The notes: a model not told the origin generated them from the letters alone. A stretch of 64,000 bases of DNA from an uncultured Flavonifractor sp. (GCA_947346365.1 CANAAV010000012.1:1-64000); one strand, 5' to 3'; positions 25,996 through 37,526 are shown, numbered from the stretch's first letter. Translations and numbers: made by a program.

Positions 25996-28296
25996 ATGAA
26001 AGGAAAGCGATTTGCGGCTCTTGCACTGAGCATAGGATTGGTCTTTTCCCTGCTGGCCGTGCCCGCGGGGGCGGTCAGCTTCACCGACATGGTGGGCCAT
26101 TGGGCCAGAGAGGACGTGGAGGCCCTGGCCAGCGAAGGCATCGTCAATGGCACCGGCGCCAACACCTTTTCCCCCAGCCGCAGGATGACCGCCTGCGAGG
26201 CCCTGCTCTTCTGCTCCCGCACCACCGGAGTAAGCGCCGCGGACAAGGCAAAGATCTACGCCGACTGGCTGCCCGCCGCCCAGAGGCTGCTGCCCAGCGA
26301 AATGGTCTCCTGGGCCTCGGAAGAGATGTCCATCTGCCTGGCTACGGGGATTATTTCTGAGGCGGAGCTACAGGCCCTGACCACCTCCGGCAACATTTCC
26401 CGCTCCATCACCCGGGAAAACCTGGCCATGTATCTGGTGCGGGCCATGCAGCTCTCTCCGCTGGCCAATAGCCTGACCAGCTACAGCATGAGCTTTGCCG
26501 ACGCCTCGTCCATCTCTGCCTCTCTCCAGCCCTACGTATACCTGCTGAATATGTACGGCATCGTCCGGGGGGACCAGTCCAATCACTTTATGCCCCAAGG
26601 GTCCCTGACCCGTGCGGAGATGGCCACCATGCTCCGGCGCGCCATCCGCTTTATGGACGAGAGGGGCATCTATGCCGAGCTGCCCCAGTACACCGACTTT
26701 GAGTGGCTGGGGGGCACCGTCTCCGCCGTGGCCCCCAACGCGGACGGCACCACCCTGCTGACCATCACCGGGCAGGGCGGCGGGAGCCGTTCGGTCTCTC
26801 TGCCCGCCAATGTGGAGATCTATGAGAATAACATGCTCACCAACGCCTCCGCCCTCAAGGTCGGCCAGTACGTGCGGGTGAACCTGAACAGCCGGGGCGC
26901 GGCCTACGCCGTGCGGATCGGCGGTGCGCTGACCACCTACAGCGGTACGGTAACCATTCTGACGCAGCAAGACATCACCATCAGCATCAGCGGCGTATCC
27001 AAGGCCTTTACCATCGACCGCTTTACCGAAATACAGGCCGGAAAGAACGCCACAGAAATTGATCTGGAGGCCGGATACACCGAGGCCGTCTGCCGGGTGG
27101 ATGAGCAGGGCCATCTGGCCCAGCTCCAGCTCTCCGGCGGCGTCACTGGCGAGGAGGGCATTCTGGCCGGCGTGGAGGCCACCCTGAACGGCGGCCAGAC
27201 CCTCTTGGTCACCAGTTTCAGCGGTATCACTAAGCGCTACACCCTGCCGGAGAATGCGGAAGTCACCGTAAACGGGGAGGACGCCTCTATGACCTCCCGC
27301 TACGTGGGCAACTATGTCAAGCTGCGTATTTCCGACACTGGCGTCAATCAGCTGGCCGGCGTGGCTGTGGACAGCGTGACGGAATACATCCAAGGCTCTC
27401 TGCGCAGCTTCAGCACCAGCGGGCGCTTTGACACCGTCACCATCGCCAGCCTGAACAGCGGACGCGCCTCTACCTATGACGTAGCCGTCAACGCCGCCAT
27501 CCGCTACGAGGGAGAGCCCATTGCGGTTAGCGACCTGCGCCGCAACAGCTTTGTCACCGCCTGCCTGTCCGGCAACGAAATTGTCCAGCTGGACAGTTAC
27601 CCCTCCTCCACCGAGACGGAGGGCGTGCTGGACTCCATCACCTATGGCGCTACCACCGTGCTGGCCGTGCGCGCCAAGGACGGTCAAATGATCTCCTTCA
27701 ACATCAGCCTTACCGATTTGCCCGACGTGTACCGGGACGACAAGCTCAGCGCCATTGACCGTCTGCTGGTGGGGGACGATGTGGTCGTCACCGTGCGGTA
27801 TAACGAGGTGGAGACCATTGAGGCCTGGTCCAAGAGCGCCAACCTCTCCGGCACCATCAGCCGCATCACCATGGAGAGCCGCGGCATCACCCTGGACATG
27901 ACCACCGAGAGTGGGGAGAAGCTGTCCTACACCGTGGCGGAGGGCATCCCCGTCACCCAGGACGGCGCCACCATCTCCGTTTACACGCTCAAGCCCGACT
28001 ATAAGGTATCCCTGGTTGTCAACGGCTCTACCGTGGTCTCCATTCAGGTGGACCGGGTCCCCAGCGACATCAACCAGGTCACCGGAACGGTGCTGATGAC
28101 CGATACCACGCAGGAGATTATGACCATCGCGCTGGACAACGGCAGCCCCCTGCGAGTGGACGTGGCCCGGGCCCGGTTTACTATGGCCGACGGCACCGAC
28201 ACAGATCTGGAGTATATTCAGACCAACACCCAGGTCCAGGTCCACGGCAGCTACAGCGGCACCACCTTTGTAGCGACCCTGGTGATCGTACTCTAA
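25996..28296 (+). CDS. S-layer-homology (SLH) domain surface protein
   Basis: A 766-residue secreted protein. It has a signal peptide (1-26, ending VPAGA), then SLH-type repeats at about 27-230 (FTDMVGHWAREDVEALASEGIVNG..., SRSITRENLAMYL, HFMPQGSLTRAEMATML) that anchor to the cell wall. From about 245 to the end, roughly seven beta-rich repeats of 70-75 residues follow, each built like GTVTxI...TISI.G....FTI...TEI. It may be a surface adhesin or structural protein. ATG 25996 is preceded by GGAGG. Confidence 0.9.
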   Translation: MKGKRFAALALSIGLVFSLLAVPAGAVSFTDMVGHWAREDVEALASEGIVNGTGANTFSPSRRMTACEALLFCSRTTGVSAADKAKIYADWLPAAQRLLPSEMVSWASEEMSICLATGIISEAELQALTTSGNISRSITRENLAMYLVRAMQLSPLANSLTSYSMSFADASSISASLQPYVYLLNMYGIVRGDQSNHFMPQGSLTRAEMATMLRRAIRFMDERGIYAELPQYTDFEWLGGTVSAVAPNADGTTLLTITGQGGGSRSVSLPANVEIYENNMLTNASALKVGQYVRVNLNSRGAAYAVRIGGALTTYSGTVTILTQQDITISISGVSKAFTIDRFTEIQAGKNATEIDLEAGYTEAVCRVDEQGHLAQLQLSGGVTGEEGILAGVEATLNGGQTLLVTSFSGITKRYTLPENAEVTVNGEDASMTSRYVGNYVKLRISDTGVNQLAGVAVDSVTEYIQGSLRSFSTSGRFDTVTIASLNSGRASTYDVAVNAAIRYEGEPIAVSDLRRNSFVTACLSGNEIVQLDSYPSSTETEGVLDSITYGATTVLAVRAKDGQMISFNISLTDLPDVYRDDKLSAIDRLLVGDDVVVTVRYNEVETIEAWSKSANLSGTISRITMESRGITLDMTTESGEKLSYTVAEGIPVTQDGATISVYTLKPDYKVSLVVNGSTVVSIQVDRVPSDINQVTGTVLMTDTTQEIMTIALDNGSPLRVDVARARFTMADGTDTDLEYIQTNTQVQVHGSYSGTTFVATLVIVL

Positions 28297-28324
28297 AATT
28301 ATAAGTGCTGCGGTAAAAACCGCT

Positions 28325-28359
28325 CTGGGGCTGGACTGTTGCGTCCGGCCCCAGTTTTT
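28325..28359 (+). terminator. Intrinsic terminator of the SLH gene
   Basis: A 12-bp stem (CTGGGGCTGGAC with partner GTCCGGCCCCAG, one mismatch) is followed by TTTTTC. Confidence 0.9.
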
Positions 28360-28398
28360 CTGCTTCTTACAGGGAGGGGAGCTGCCGTTTTTCTTTTT

Positions 28399-28455
28399 GC
28401 AAAGTATGCTTGACAAATGCGCAAAGCACACTATACTAAAAGCGCAAAGCGCGCT
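28399..28455 (+). promoter_or_regulatory. Promoter with three direct-repeat operators for the small XRE gene
   Basis: -35 TTGACA (28410-28415), 16-nt spacer, -10 TATACT (28432-28437). Three copies of GCAAAGYRYRCT lie at 28399-28410, 28421-28432 and 28444-28455, 22-23 bp apart (two helix turns), bracketing the -35 and -10. This looks like an autoregulatory operator array. Confidence 0.7.
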
Positions 28456-28474
28456 TAGCAAATGAGGTGAACCG

Positions 28475-28675
28475 ATGCAGACGAAGCTAAGGCAGCTGCG
28501 GAAAGCACACAGGCTTTCTCAAGAGGAGCTGGCCGACGCGGTAGGCACCACCCGTCAGACCATCACCTCCATCGAGACGGGGAAGTATATCGCCTCCCTG
28601 CCCCTGGCCTATAAAATTGCCCGGTATTTCGAGCGGACGATTGAAGAGGTCTTTGATTTTTCTGAGTGGGAGTGA
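28475..28675 (+). CDS. Small XRE-family helix-turn-helix regulator
   Basis: A 66-residue protein that is essentially one HTH_3 domain (RLSQEELADAVGTTRQTITSIETGKY, residues 13-38), with the C-terminal pattern ...FERTIEEVFDFSEWE. Such mini-regulators usually pair with a downstream small membrane protein, as here. ATG after GAGGTG. Confidence 0.9.
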   Translation: MQTKLRQLRKAHRLSQEELADAVGTTRQTITSIETGKYIASLPLAYKIARYFERTIEEVFDFSEWE

Positions 28676-28681
28676 TCTTGC

Positions 28682-29148
28682 ATGGAGAAGGAATTAAAGC
28701 AGTACCGGCAGACGCTGGGCGTTCAAACCCTGTTTTTTGCCGGAGGCGCCGCCCGCCACCCCTCGCCCTGCTGATGCTGGGCTGGCTGGAGGTCTTTGTC
28801 CCCGTGGGCGGCGGCGCGGAGTGGGCCGCCGCATGGAACGGCTTTATCAGCGGATGCAGCGCATCCATGGCGGCGCTGGTGGCGGCGGGCGCCATACGCA
28901 ACATTTTGGCCCTGCGCAGCGGGGAACGGCTGCGCAGGCAGTATATTAAAACCCACGACGAGCGCACCCAGCAAATTTTTTGCCGGGCCGGCCTGACCTC
29001 CTATTGGTTTGAGGTCATGGGGCGGCTGCTGGCAGCAGTAATCGCCGGATACTTCAGTATGGCGGTCTCCCTGGCCTGTCTGGGCTGCCTGGTCTATGTC
29101 TGCCTGACGCGGCTGGTTTTAAAGCTCCATTACTGCCGCGCACTGTGA
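28682..29148 (+). pseudogene. Small membrane protein gene with a frameshift
   Basis: Reading from the ATG at 28682 gives MEKELKQYRQTLGVQTLFFAGG and then stops after about 30 codons. From about 28745-28770 the reading continues in another frame as LALLMLGWLEVFVPVG..., with membrane helices and RLRRQYIKTHDERTQQIF, to the stop at 29148. Joined by a -1 shift in a C-rich stretch, the two parts form a coherent ~155-residue four-helix protein like those found after small XRE regulators. It is a real decay, a sequencing error in a C run, or, less likely, programmed slippage. Confidence 0.65.
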
Positions 29149-29168
29149 CGCGGCGTATCCGCTTCCGT

Positions 29169-29223
29169 ACGAAGAAAGTGTGTTCTCCGGCACACATACC
29201 GCCGGAGAACACACTTTCTTCGT
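29169..29223. terminator. Perfect 23-bp hairpin
   Basis: ACGAAGAAAGTGTGTTCTCC and the rest of a 23-base arm pair perfectly with 29201-29223 around a 9-nt loop. It sits between two converging genes and could terminate both strands. It has no T tract of its own beyond the stem. Confidence 0.6.
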
Positions 29224-29309
29224 GCGCGCCTGCCGGCGCGTGCTCTGTGAGGTTTTTCTATAAACCGTAGCCGCCGGGCGGCTTGCGGCCTCCGGCATCT
29301 TTCATAAGT

Positions 29310-30098
29310 TCAGCCCTTCGGCTGATCCCCCGCTTCCAGCAGCCCCAGCCGCTCCAGAACCAGCGCGGCCTGTTCCCGGCTCAGCGGGGCCTGCGGCTTG
29401 CTGCCGTCAAATACTCCCGCGTGCACCGCCTTCTCCCAGGCCTCGCGGGCCCAGGGGGCGGGCTCCCGCCGTTCCACCGCCTGAAGGTTGGCGGCCAGAA
29501 GCGCGTCAAACTGCTCCTGTGTCACGGATGGCTCACCCCCCTCCAGCAGCGCTTTCACATCCGCCCGGAGCGTATCCATGCTCCTGCCGTGCTTAGGGAA
29601 CCACTGCGCCACATCTGCATGGTTGCTGGCAATTCCCCTCCGATATCCCTCCTGGTGGTCTAAAATATCCTCCAAGGGCTCTAAGCCGTAGCGCCGGCAG
29701 AGATAGGCGCACAGCTCCACGGCGTTTTGGTACACTTCGGAAAAATATGCCGCATTCTTCTCCGCGTCATAGCCCACCATGGCGCCGCCGGCATAGGTGT
29801 GCCCGGCCGGCTCCAAAATTTCAAAGGCGATGTGGGTGCCATTGGCGGACACTCCGCCTCCCGGCGGCGTGCCCGCGTGCCATCCCCGCCAGTTCCAGGG
29901 CAGCGTCTCCACCACGCCTCTCCGGTGGACAAAGGCGTGGACGCACATGTCCACCCCCGGTCTGTTCCAGGCCTCTAAAAATACCGAGACATCCGGCTGC
30001 GCCACTCCGGTAGAGTGGACCATAATGCCCTTGGGCACAATGGTGCGCCCCGCCTTGTAGCAGTCGTTCTGCGTCAGAATATGCTCTGTGATCTGCAT
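29310..30098 (-). CDS. N-acetylmuramoyl-L-alanine amidase, endolysin-like
   Basis: A 262-residue amidase_2 (PGRP-fold) enzyme with no signal peptide. Zinc-site candidates are the His in IMVHSTGV (about 28), the second His within VHAFVHRRG, and a later His. The layout (start MQITEHILTQNDCYKAGRTI and a C-terminal helical repeat WEKAVHAGVFDG) is that of phage endolysins. It may be a domesticated phage gene. ATG 30098 follows GGGGGAGGG; a longer frame overlaps the next gene. Confidence 0.85.
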   Translation of the reverse strand: MQITEHILTQNDCYKAGRTIVPKGIMVHSTGVAQPDVSVFLEAWNRPGVDMCVHAFVHRRGVVETLPWNWRGWHAGTPPGGGVSANGTHIAFEILEPAGHTYAGGAMVGYDAEKNAAYFSEVYQNAVELCAYLCRRYGLEPLEDILDHQEGYRRGIASNHADVAQWFPKHGRSMDTLRADVKALLEGGEPSVTQEQFDALLAANLQAVERREPAPWAREAWEKAVHAGVFDGSKPQAPLSREQAALVLERLGLLEAGDQPKG

Positions 30099-30144
30099 AC
30101 GCCGTTCCCTCCCCCCCCAACCTATGCCCAGGCGGGGAAGAGCG

Positions 30145-30468
30145 CTACTGGGGCGGCGTATCCAACTCCCGCGCCGCGCGGAACGCATCCCTGGCCTGCA
30201 GAGTCTCCACCAGACTGCGGGGCGGGCGGGCATCAATGGTCTGCTGCCATTCCTCCAGCCAGGCGCGCAGCCGTTCCACTCCCTCCTCCGCCAAGGGAAA
30301 CCGCCGCTCCTCTTCTATAGGGCTGTCGTCGCGGTTCCAGGGTCCCTCCCACACCTGCGCACACAGCGTCTCCCCATCCGGGACCACCTGGTAGCGCATC
30401 CGGCCGCTGCTGGCGGTCCAAAAATTCCCGTTTTGAAAGTGGGAGAGCACAGGTAAAAAGTAATCCAT
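30145..30468 (-). CDS. Hypothetical protein
   Basis: A 107-residue protein starting MDYFLPVLSHFQNGNFWTAS, preceded by AAGGAG. I do not recognise a function. It has no membrane segment; it is Trp- and Glu-rich in the middle (AQVWEGPW..., EEERRFPLAEEGVERLRAWL). It is 46 nt upstream of the amidase gene and probably in the same transcript. Confidence 0.65.
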   Translation of the reverse strand: MDYFLPVLSHFQNGNFWTASSGRMRYQVVPDGETLCAQVWEGPWNRDDSPIEEERRFPLAEEGVERLRAWLEEWQQTIDARPPRSLVETLQARDAFRAARELDTPPQ

Positions 30469-30484
30469 AACCAGCTCCTTCACA

Positions 30485-30518
30485 GCAAACGCGCGGTACC
30501 CCCATACCGCGCGTTTGC
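30485..30518. terminator. Hairpin after pta
   Basis: A 14-bp perfect stem (GCAAACGCGCGGTA) with a 6-nt loop, 26 nt past the pta stop and just before the hypothetical gene. No T tract follows, so it may only attenuate. Confidence 0.6.
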
Positions 30519-30543
30519 CGTATTCCTACAAAAATTTTTCGCT

Positions 30544-31527
30544 TTATGCCAAGGCGGCGGTGATAATCGCCATGGAGTAGACCTCCTGCGCGTCGCAGCC
30601 GCGGGACAGGTCGTTAATGGGGGCGTTCAGGCCCAGCAGAATCGGCCCGTAAGCGTTAAAGTTGCCCAGACGCTGGGCAATTTTGTAGCCAATATTGCCG
30701 GCGTTGATGTCAGGGAAGATGAAGGTATTCGCGTGGCCCGCCACCGGGCTGCCGCTGCACTTGGTCTCCGCTACCTTGGGAGACACGGCGGCGTCAAACT
30801 GCATCTCGCCGTCAATGGACAGATCCGGCCGGGCCGCCTTGGCCTTGTCGGCGGCGGCGCGCATCTTGTCCACCGTGGGACCCTTGCCGGAGCCATGGGT
30901 GGAGTAACTCAGGAAAGCTACCTGGGGATCGATGCCGAAAATCTTGGCACAGTCGGCCGTACCTGTGGCAATTTCCACCAGCTCATCCTCGTTTGGATCC
31001 AGATTGATGGCGCAGTCACCCATAGCCAGCACCTCGCTGCCGCCCACGGTCTCACGGACCATGATAAAGCACGAGCCCACAATGGAATGTCCCGGCTTGG
31101 TTTTAATCAGCTGTAAGGCAGGACGCACCGTGTCCGCCGTGGAATAGGTCGCGCCCCCCAGCAGGGCGTCCGCTTTGCCCATTTTCACCAGCATGGTTCC
31201 GAAGTAGTTGGCGTGCATCAAGGCGTCGGCGCACTGCTCCCGGGTCATCTTCCCCCGGCGCAGGTCCATCATCATGTCTACCATGGCGTCCATCTCATCG
31301 AATTTAGCGGGATCAATGATCTCCGCGCCGCGGATGTTAAAGCCCGCGTCCTCCGCCGCTGCATGGACCTCCTCCTCACTGCCCAGCAGAATCGGAGTCA
31401 GCCAGGTCCCCGCCAGCAGGCGGGCGCTGGCCTCCAGAATGCGGGGATCGGTGCCCTCCGTAAAAACAATCTTTTTGGGTGATTTCTTCAAGGTGTCAAT
31501 CAGCTGCTTAAACATGTGCATGGGCAT
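30544..31527 (-). CDS. pta: Phosphate acetyltransferase
   Basis: A 327-residue PTA_PTB family enzyme that interconverts acetyl-CoA and acetyl phosphate in fermentative acetate metabolism. Family stretches include KIVFTEGTDPRILEAS, ADALLGGATYSTADTVRPAL, SYSTHGSGKGP and FPDINAGNIGYKIAQRL. The length is that of the short, single-domain form. GGAGGT precedes the ATG. No ackA is adjacent. Confidence 0.95.
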   Translation of the reverse strand: MPMHMFKQLIDTLKKSPKKIVFTEGTDPRILEASARLLAGTWLTPILLGSEEEVHAAAEDAGFNIRGAEIIDPAKFDEMDAMVDMMMDLRRGKMTREQCADALMHANYFGTMLVKMGKADALLGGATYSTADTVRPALQLIKTKPGHSIVGSCFIMVRETVGGSEVLAMGDCAINLDPNEDELVEIATGTADCAKIFGIDPQVAFLSYSTHGSGKGPTVDKMRAAADKAKAARPDLSIDGEMQFDAAVSPKVAETKCSGSPVAGHANTFIFPDINAGNIGYKIAQRLGNFNAYGPILLGLNAPINDLSRGCDAQEVYSMAIITAALA

Positions 31528-31578
31528 GGATATCTACCTCCGTATCATATTGTACTGTCTGGTTTGGATTGATACCCC

Positions 31579-31608
31579 ATTATACACCCTTTGCCCTGTG
31601 CACCTCAA
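31579..31608 (-). promoter_or_regulatory. Probable pta promoter
   Basis: Minus strand: -35 TTGAGG (31603-31608), 18-nt spacer, -10 TATAAT (31579-31584). Confidence 0.55.
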
Positions 31609-31642
31609 TCCCCAAAATAAAAAACTTTTATAAAAAATTTGC

Positions 31643-31675
31643 TTTACATTTGGTATAGACACAGGTATACTATAC
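31643..31675 (+). promoter_or_regulatory. Promoter and operator of the XRE regulator gene
   Basis: -35 TTTACA (31643-31648), 17-nt spacer, -10 TATACT (31666-31671). An inverted pair GTATAG-N11-CTATAC (31653-31675) covers the spacer and -10, a plausible autorepression site. Confidence 0.6.
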
Positions 31676-31701
31676 ACACTGTTTTTTAGTTGAGGTGATT
31701 T

Positions 31702-32391
31702 ATGAGCTCGGATTTTTCCCGCTGCCTCTCCCTGCTGCGGCAAGAGAAAGGCGTGTCCCAGCGTTCAGCGGCCAAGGACCTGGGCATCAGCCAGGCTCTG
31801 CTCTCCCATTATGAAAACGGCGTGCGTGAGCCGGGGCTGGCCTTTGTCATCAAGGCGTGTAATTACTATAATGTCTCAGCGGATTTTTTATTGGGGCGCA
31901 CCCTCTCCCGTGACGGCACCACCATCGTCACGGCAGAGGAGCTGTACGACTATTCCGCCGAAAAGGACAACGTCCTTCACGGCAGCATCATGGCCACTCT
32001 GAATAAAAAGCTGCTGGTCAATTCGGTGGGAATGCTCTTCGACCTGTTGGGCAAAACCAACCGTAAGGACGCGATCAACGCCGCCGCCCAGTACCTGGGT
32101 ACCGCCGTATACACGATGTTCCGCCACCTTTACCGGGCCGGCGGCACTGAAAATGAGGATATCTTTTCCGTTACGCCCCGGAGCTTTTTGGCAGGACTTT
32201 CCAGCGCGGACATGATCTATTCACAGGCCGATTATGTAGAGGCCCTAGCCGCCCATGTGAAAGAGAAGGGGAGCTTCCCTCCCATGAACCACGACGCCTT
32301 AAAGGCGGACTATCCGGGACTGTACCAGTCCCTGCTGCAAATTGTCTACAGCACCGGCTCCCGCATCAACGGGCGCAGCGAAAAACCGTAA
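31702..32391 (+). CDS. XRE-family transcriptional regulator
   Basis: A 229-residue protein with an N-terminal HTH_3 domain (residues ~7-62: GVSQRSAAKDLGISQALLSHYENG, then NYYNVSADFLLGRT) and a ~150-residue C-terminal helical domain of unknown role. It is divergent from pta and ends 39 nt before the duplicated lepA leader. The target is probably its own promoter; control of pta is possible but not shown. Confidence 0.88.
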   Translation: MSSDFSRCLSLLRQEKGVSQRSAAKDLGISQALLSHYENGVREPGLAFVIKACNYYNVSADFLLGRTLSRDGTTIVTAEELYDYSAEKDNVLHGSIMATLNKKLLVNSVGMLFDLLGKTNRKDAINAAAQYLGTAVYTMFRHLYRAGGTENEDIFSVTPRSFLAGLSSADMIYSQADYVEALAAHVKEKGSFPPMNHDALKADYPGLYQSLLQIVYSTGSRINGRSEKP

Positions 32392-32430
32392 AAACCAAAG
32401 AACAGCCGCTGAGGGGTAGGTGTCCTATCT

Positions 32431-32661
32431 ATGACTGACCAATCCAAAATTCGCAATTTTTCCATTATCGCTCACATTGACCACGGCAAATCTCTCTCCC
32501 CAGGGCCCTTCGGCCCCTGGGGTCCCCCTTTCCCTTTTTCATCCTCGACGCAACTAAATTCCGCCTGCGGCAAGAGTTTGACCGCCGGTCAAACCTCTTG
32601 TGCGCGGCTTAACGCCGCGCCCCGCGTAGATTTGCCCAGGGAGGTGCTGTGCTGTGACTGA
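32431..32661 (+). CDS. Leader reading frame made from a duplicated lepA 5' end
   Basis: A 76-codon frame whose first 21 residues ([21 protein letters not shown]) are identical to LepA, including most of the P-loop; after that it reads unrelated Pro/Ser-rich sequence. Its stop codon (TGA) lies inside the first bases of the true lepA (GTGACTGA), so the frames overlap and could be translationally coupled. Bases 32431-32493 match 32654-32716 at 61 of 63 positions. It may be a translated leader peptide or simply debris of a duplication. Confidence 0.5.
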   Translation: MTDQSKIRNFSIIAHIDHGKSLSPGPFGPWGPPFPFSSSTQLNSACGKSLTAGQTSCARLNAAPRVDLPREVLCCD

Positions 32662-32716
32662 CCAATCCAAAATTCGCAATTTTTCTATTATCGCTCACAT
32701 TGACCACGGCAAATCT
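32431..32716 (+). repeat. 63-bp direct repeat of the lepA start flanking a 160-bp structured insert
   Basis: Copies at 32431-32493 and 32654-32716 differ only at base 1 (A/G of the start codon) and one synonymous Ser codon. The 160 bp between hold three hairpins: a bulged CCCCAGGG stem with a CTTC loop near 32498-32524, GTTTGACC-GCC-GGTCAAAC at 32576-32594, and GCGCGGC-N5-GCCGCGC at 32602-32620. GCGTAGATTTGCC at 32624-32636 is the exact complement of 32708-32720, and nine of its bases also pair with copy 1 at 32485-32493. Confidence 0.85.
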
Positions 32717-34462
32717 ACGCTTTCCGACCGGCTGATTGAGAAGTGCAACGCCGTCTCCCAGCGGGAGATGGCCAGCCAGCTGCTGGACAACATGGATCTG
32801 GAGCGGGAGCGGGGGATTACCATCAAGGCCCGGGCCGTGCGTCTGGAGTATCAGGCCCGGGACGGGCATACCTACCAGCTCAATCTCATCGACACGCCGG
32901 GACACGTGGACTTTAACTACGAGGTCTCCCGTTCCCTGGCGGCCTGCGAGGGGGCGGTGCTCATTGTGGACGCCGCCCAGGGAATTGAGGCCCAGACCCT
33001 GGCCAATACCTACTTGGCCATGGAGCACGACCTGGAGATTCTGCCGGTGCTCAACAAAATCGACCTGCCCGCCGCAGACCCCCAGCGGGTGAAGGATGAG
33101 ATTGAGAATATCATCGGCATTCCCGCCCAGGACGCGCCGGAGATCTCCGCCAAGGCGGGTGTGAACATCGACTCCGTGCTGGAGGACATTGTGCGCAACG
33201 TGCCCGCCCCCAAGGGAGACCCGGACGCCCCCCTGCGGGCGCTGATTTTCGACAGCCAGTACGACGCCTACCGGGGGGTCATCGTCTATTTCCGGGTGAT
33301 GGAGGGGCGTATACGCTGCGGAATGCGGGTGAAGATGATGGCCTCCGGCGCCAGCTATGAGGTCCTGGAGTGCGGACGGCTGCTTCCCCTGGGACTAGAG
33401 CCCTGTGAGGAGCTCATCGCCGGGGAGGTGGGATACTTTACCGCTTCCATCAAAAACGTCAAGGACACCCAGGTAGGGGACACGGTCACCGGGGTGGAAT
33501 CCCCCGCGCAGGCGGCCCTGCCCGGCTACCGGCCCGCCCGGGCCATGGTATACTGCGGCATCTACACCGAGGACGGCAGCAAATACCCCGACCTGCGGGA
33601 CGCGCTGGAAAAGCTCCAGCTCAACGACGCGTCACTGTCCTTTGAGCCGGAATCTTCCGCCGCTCTGGGCTTTGGATTCCGCTGCGGCTTTTTGGGGATG
33701 CTCCATATGGAGATCATCCAGGAGCGGCTGGAGCGGGAATTTGACCTGGACCTGATTACCACCCTGCCCTCCGTTATTTACCGGATCACCAAGACCGACG
33801 GCAGCGTGGTGATGGTGGACAACCCCCACAACTATCCCGACCCGGCGGTGATCGAGCGTGCGGAGGAGCCCTATGCCAAGGTGTCCATCGTCACCCCGCC
33901 GGACTACGTGGGCAACATCATGCCCATGTGCCAGGAGCGGCGGGGGGAGTACCGGGACATGCAGTACCTGGACACCAACCTGTGCGAGCTGCACTACCTG
34001 ATGCCCCTGGGGGAGATCATCTACGACTTCTTCGATACCCTTAAGGCCAGAACCAAGGGCTACGCCTCCCTGGACTATGAGCTGGACTGCTACCAGGATT
34101 CCGAGTTGGTGAAGGTGGATTTGCTGCTCAACGGGGATCAGGTGGACGCGCTGAGCTTCATCGCCCACAAGGACAAGGCCTATCCCAGGGCCCGGCGGCT
34201 GTGCGAAAAGCTCAAGGAAAACATCCCCCGCCAGCTTTTTGAGGTCCCTGTGCAGGCGGCTATCGGCGGCAAAATCATCGCGCGGGAGACGGTGAAGGCC
34301 ATGCGCAAGGACGTGCTGGCCAAATGCTACGGCGGCGACATCACCCGGAAAAAGAAGCTGCTGGAAAAGCAGAAGGAGGGCAAGAAAAAGATGCGCAGCC
34401 TGGGGACCGTGCAGATCCCCACAGAGGCATTTATGGCGGTGCTCAAGCTGGACGAGGAGTGA
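32654..34462 (+). CDS. lepA: Elongation factor 4 (LepA GTPase)
   Basis: A 602-residue translational GTPase: G1 AHIDHGKST (residues 14-22), switch [11 protein letters not shown]3 DTPGHVDF, G4 NKIDLP, then domains II-III-V and the LepA-specific C-terminal domain ([30 protein letters not shown]). It back-translocates or remodels stalled ribosomes. The start is GTG with AGGGAGGTG 8 nt upstream. The copy of its first 63 bases 223 bp upstream carries an ATG. Confidence 0.96.
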   Translation: MTDQSKIRNFSIIAHIDHGKSTLSDRLIEKCNAVSQREMASQLLDNMDLERERGITIKARAVRLEYQARDGHTYQLNLIDTPGHVDFNYEVSRSLAACEGAVLIVDAAQGIEAQTLANTYLAMEHDLEILPVLNKIDLPAADPQRVKDEIENIIGIPAQDAPEISAKAGVNIDSVLEDIVRNVPAPKGDPDAPLRALIFDSQYDAYRGVIVYFRVMEGRIRCGMRVKMMASGASYEVLECGRLLPLGLEPCEELIAGEVGYFTASIKNVKDTQVGDTVTGVESPAQAALPGYRPARAMVYCGIYTEDGSKYPDLRDALEKLQLNDASLSFEPESSAALGFGFRCGFLGMLHMEIIQERLEREFDLDLITTLPSVIYRITKTDGSVVMVDNPHNYPDPAVIERAEEPYAKVSIVTPPDYVGNIMPMCQERRGEYRDMQYLDTNLCELHYLMPLGEIIYDFFDTLKARTKGYASLDYELDCYQDSELVKVDLLLNGDQVDALSFIAHKDKAYPRARRLCEKLKENIPRQLFEVPVQAAIGGKIIARETVKAMRKDVLAKCYGGDITRKKKLLEKQKEGKKKMRSLGTVQIPTEAFMAVLKLDEE

Positions 34463-34538
34463 GGACTCCGCCCTTTGCGGCATGACGGGAAAATTGCAAA
34501 ATCTTCGTTAACTTTTCCACAAAACCCGCCGGTATCTC

Positions 34539-34567
34539 TTGCAATCCCTCCAAAGGATGGGTATAAT
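34539..34567 (+). promoter_or_regulatory. ppdK promoter
   Basis: -35 TTGCAA (34539-34544), 17-nt spacer, -10 TATAAT (34562-34567). Confidence 0.7.
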
Positions 34568-34631
34568 ATCCGCGAAGCATTTGATTCTTATATAAATTGT
34601 CCCTATCAGAAAATTTTAGGAGGAATGTGAA

Positions 34632-37265
<2,634 letters not shown>

Positions 37266-37314
37266 CCGCTCAGACCGCGGGAACTGGCAAGGCATGGCCT
37301 TACTCCCTTCAAAA

Positions 37315-37355
37315 TACAGGAGAGCGGGCTGTTTTTAACGGTCCGCTCTCCTGTA
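37315..37355 (+). terminator. ppdK terminator
   Basis: A 13-bp perfect stem (TACAGGAGAGCGG) with a 15-nt loop, 49 nt after the ppdK stop. Confidence 0.75.
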
Positions 37356-37364
37356 AAATGGTTT

Positions 37365-37406
37365 AGGCAGCGGGATATCCCGCTGCCTGTTCCTATTAGG
37401 AACAGG
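37365..37406. repeat. Two nested palindromes at the edge of the prophage
   Basis: A 24-nt perfect palindrome (AGGCAGCGGGAT and complement, 37365-37388) is followed immediately by CCTGTTCC-N5-GGAACAGG (37386-37406). They lie just before GC content falls and could mark the host/prophage boundary. Confidence 0.55.
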
Positions 37407-37526
37407 CGTATTTGACCCCAAGGACCGACGCGCCTCTATTGCAGCCGCTCATCAATCTTATACAGGAGAAAATCACTGCTATATGAAAATTGCAATTTAT
37501 GGTGTAGCCGCCCGCGCAAAGCGCTA

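Noticed and set aside
26368..28461. 697-codon minus-strand frame opposite the SLH gene
   Set aside because: It is antisense to the SLH repeats; low-complexity His/Gly/Val composition, no ribosome site.
32494..32653. Insertion sequence or intron inside the lepA leader
   Set aside because: No transposase, no intron-encoded protein and no matching terminal repeats of an insertion sequence; the 63-bp flanking repeats are copies of lepA itself, far longer than a target duplication.
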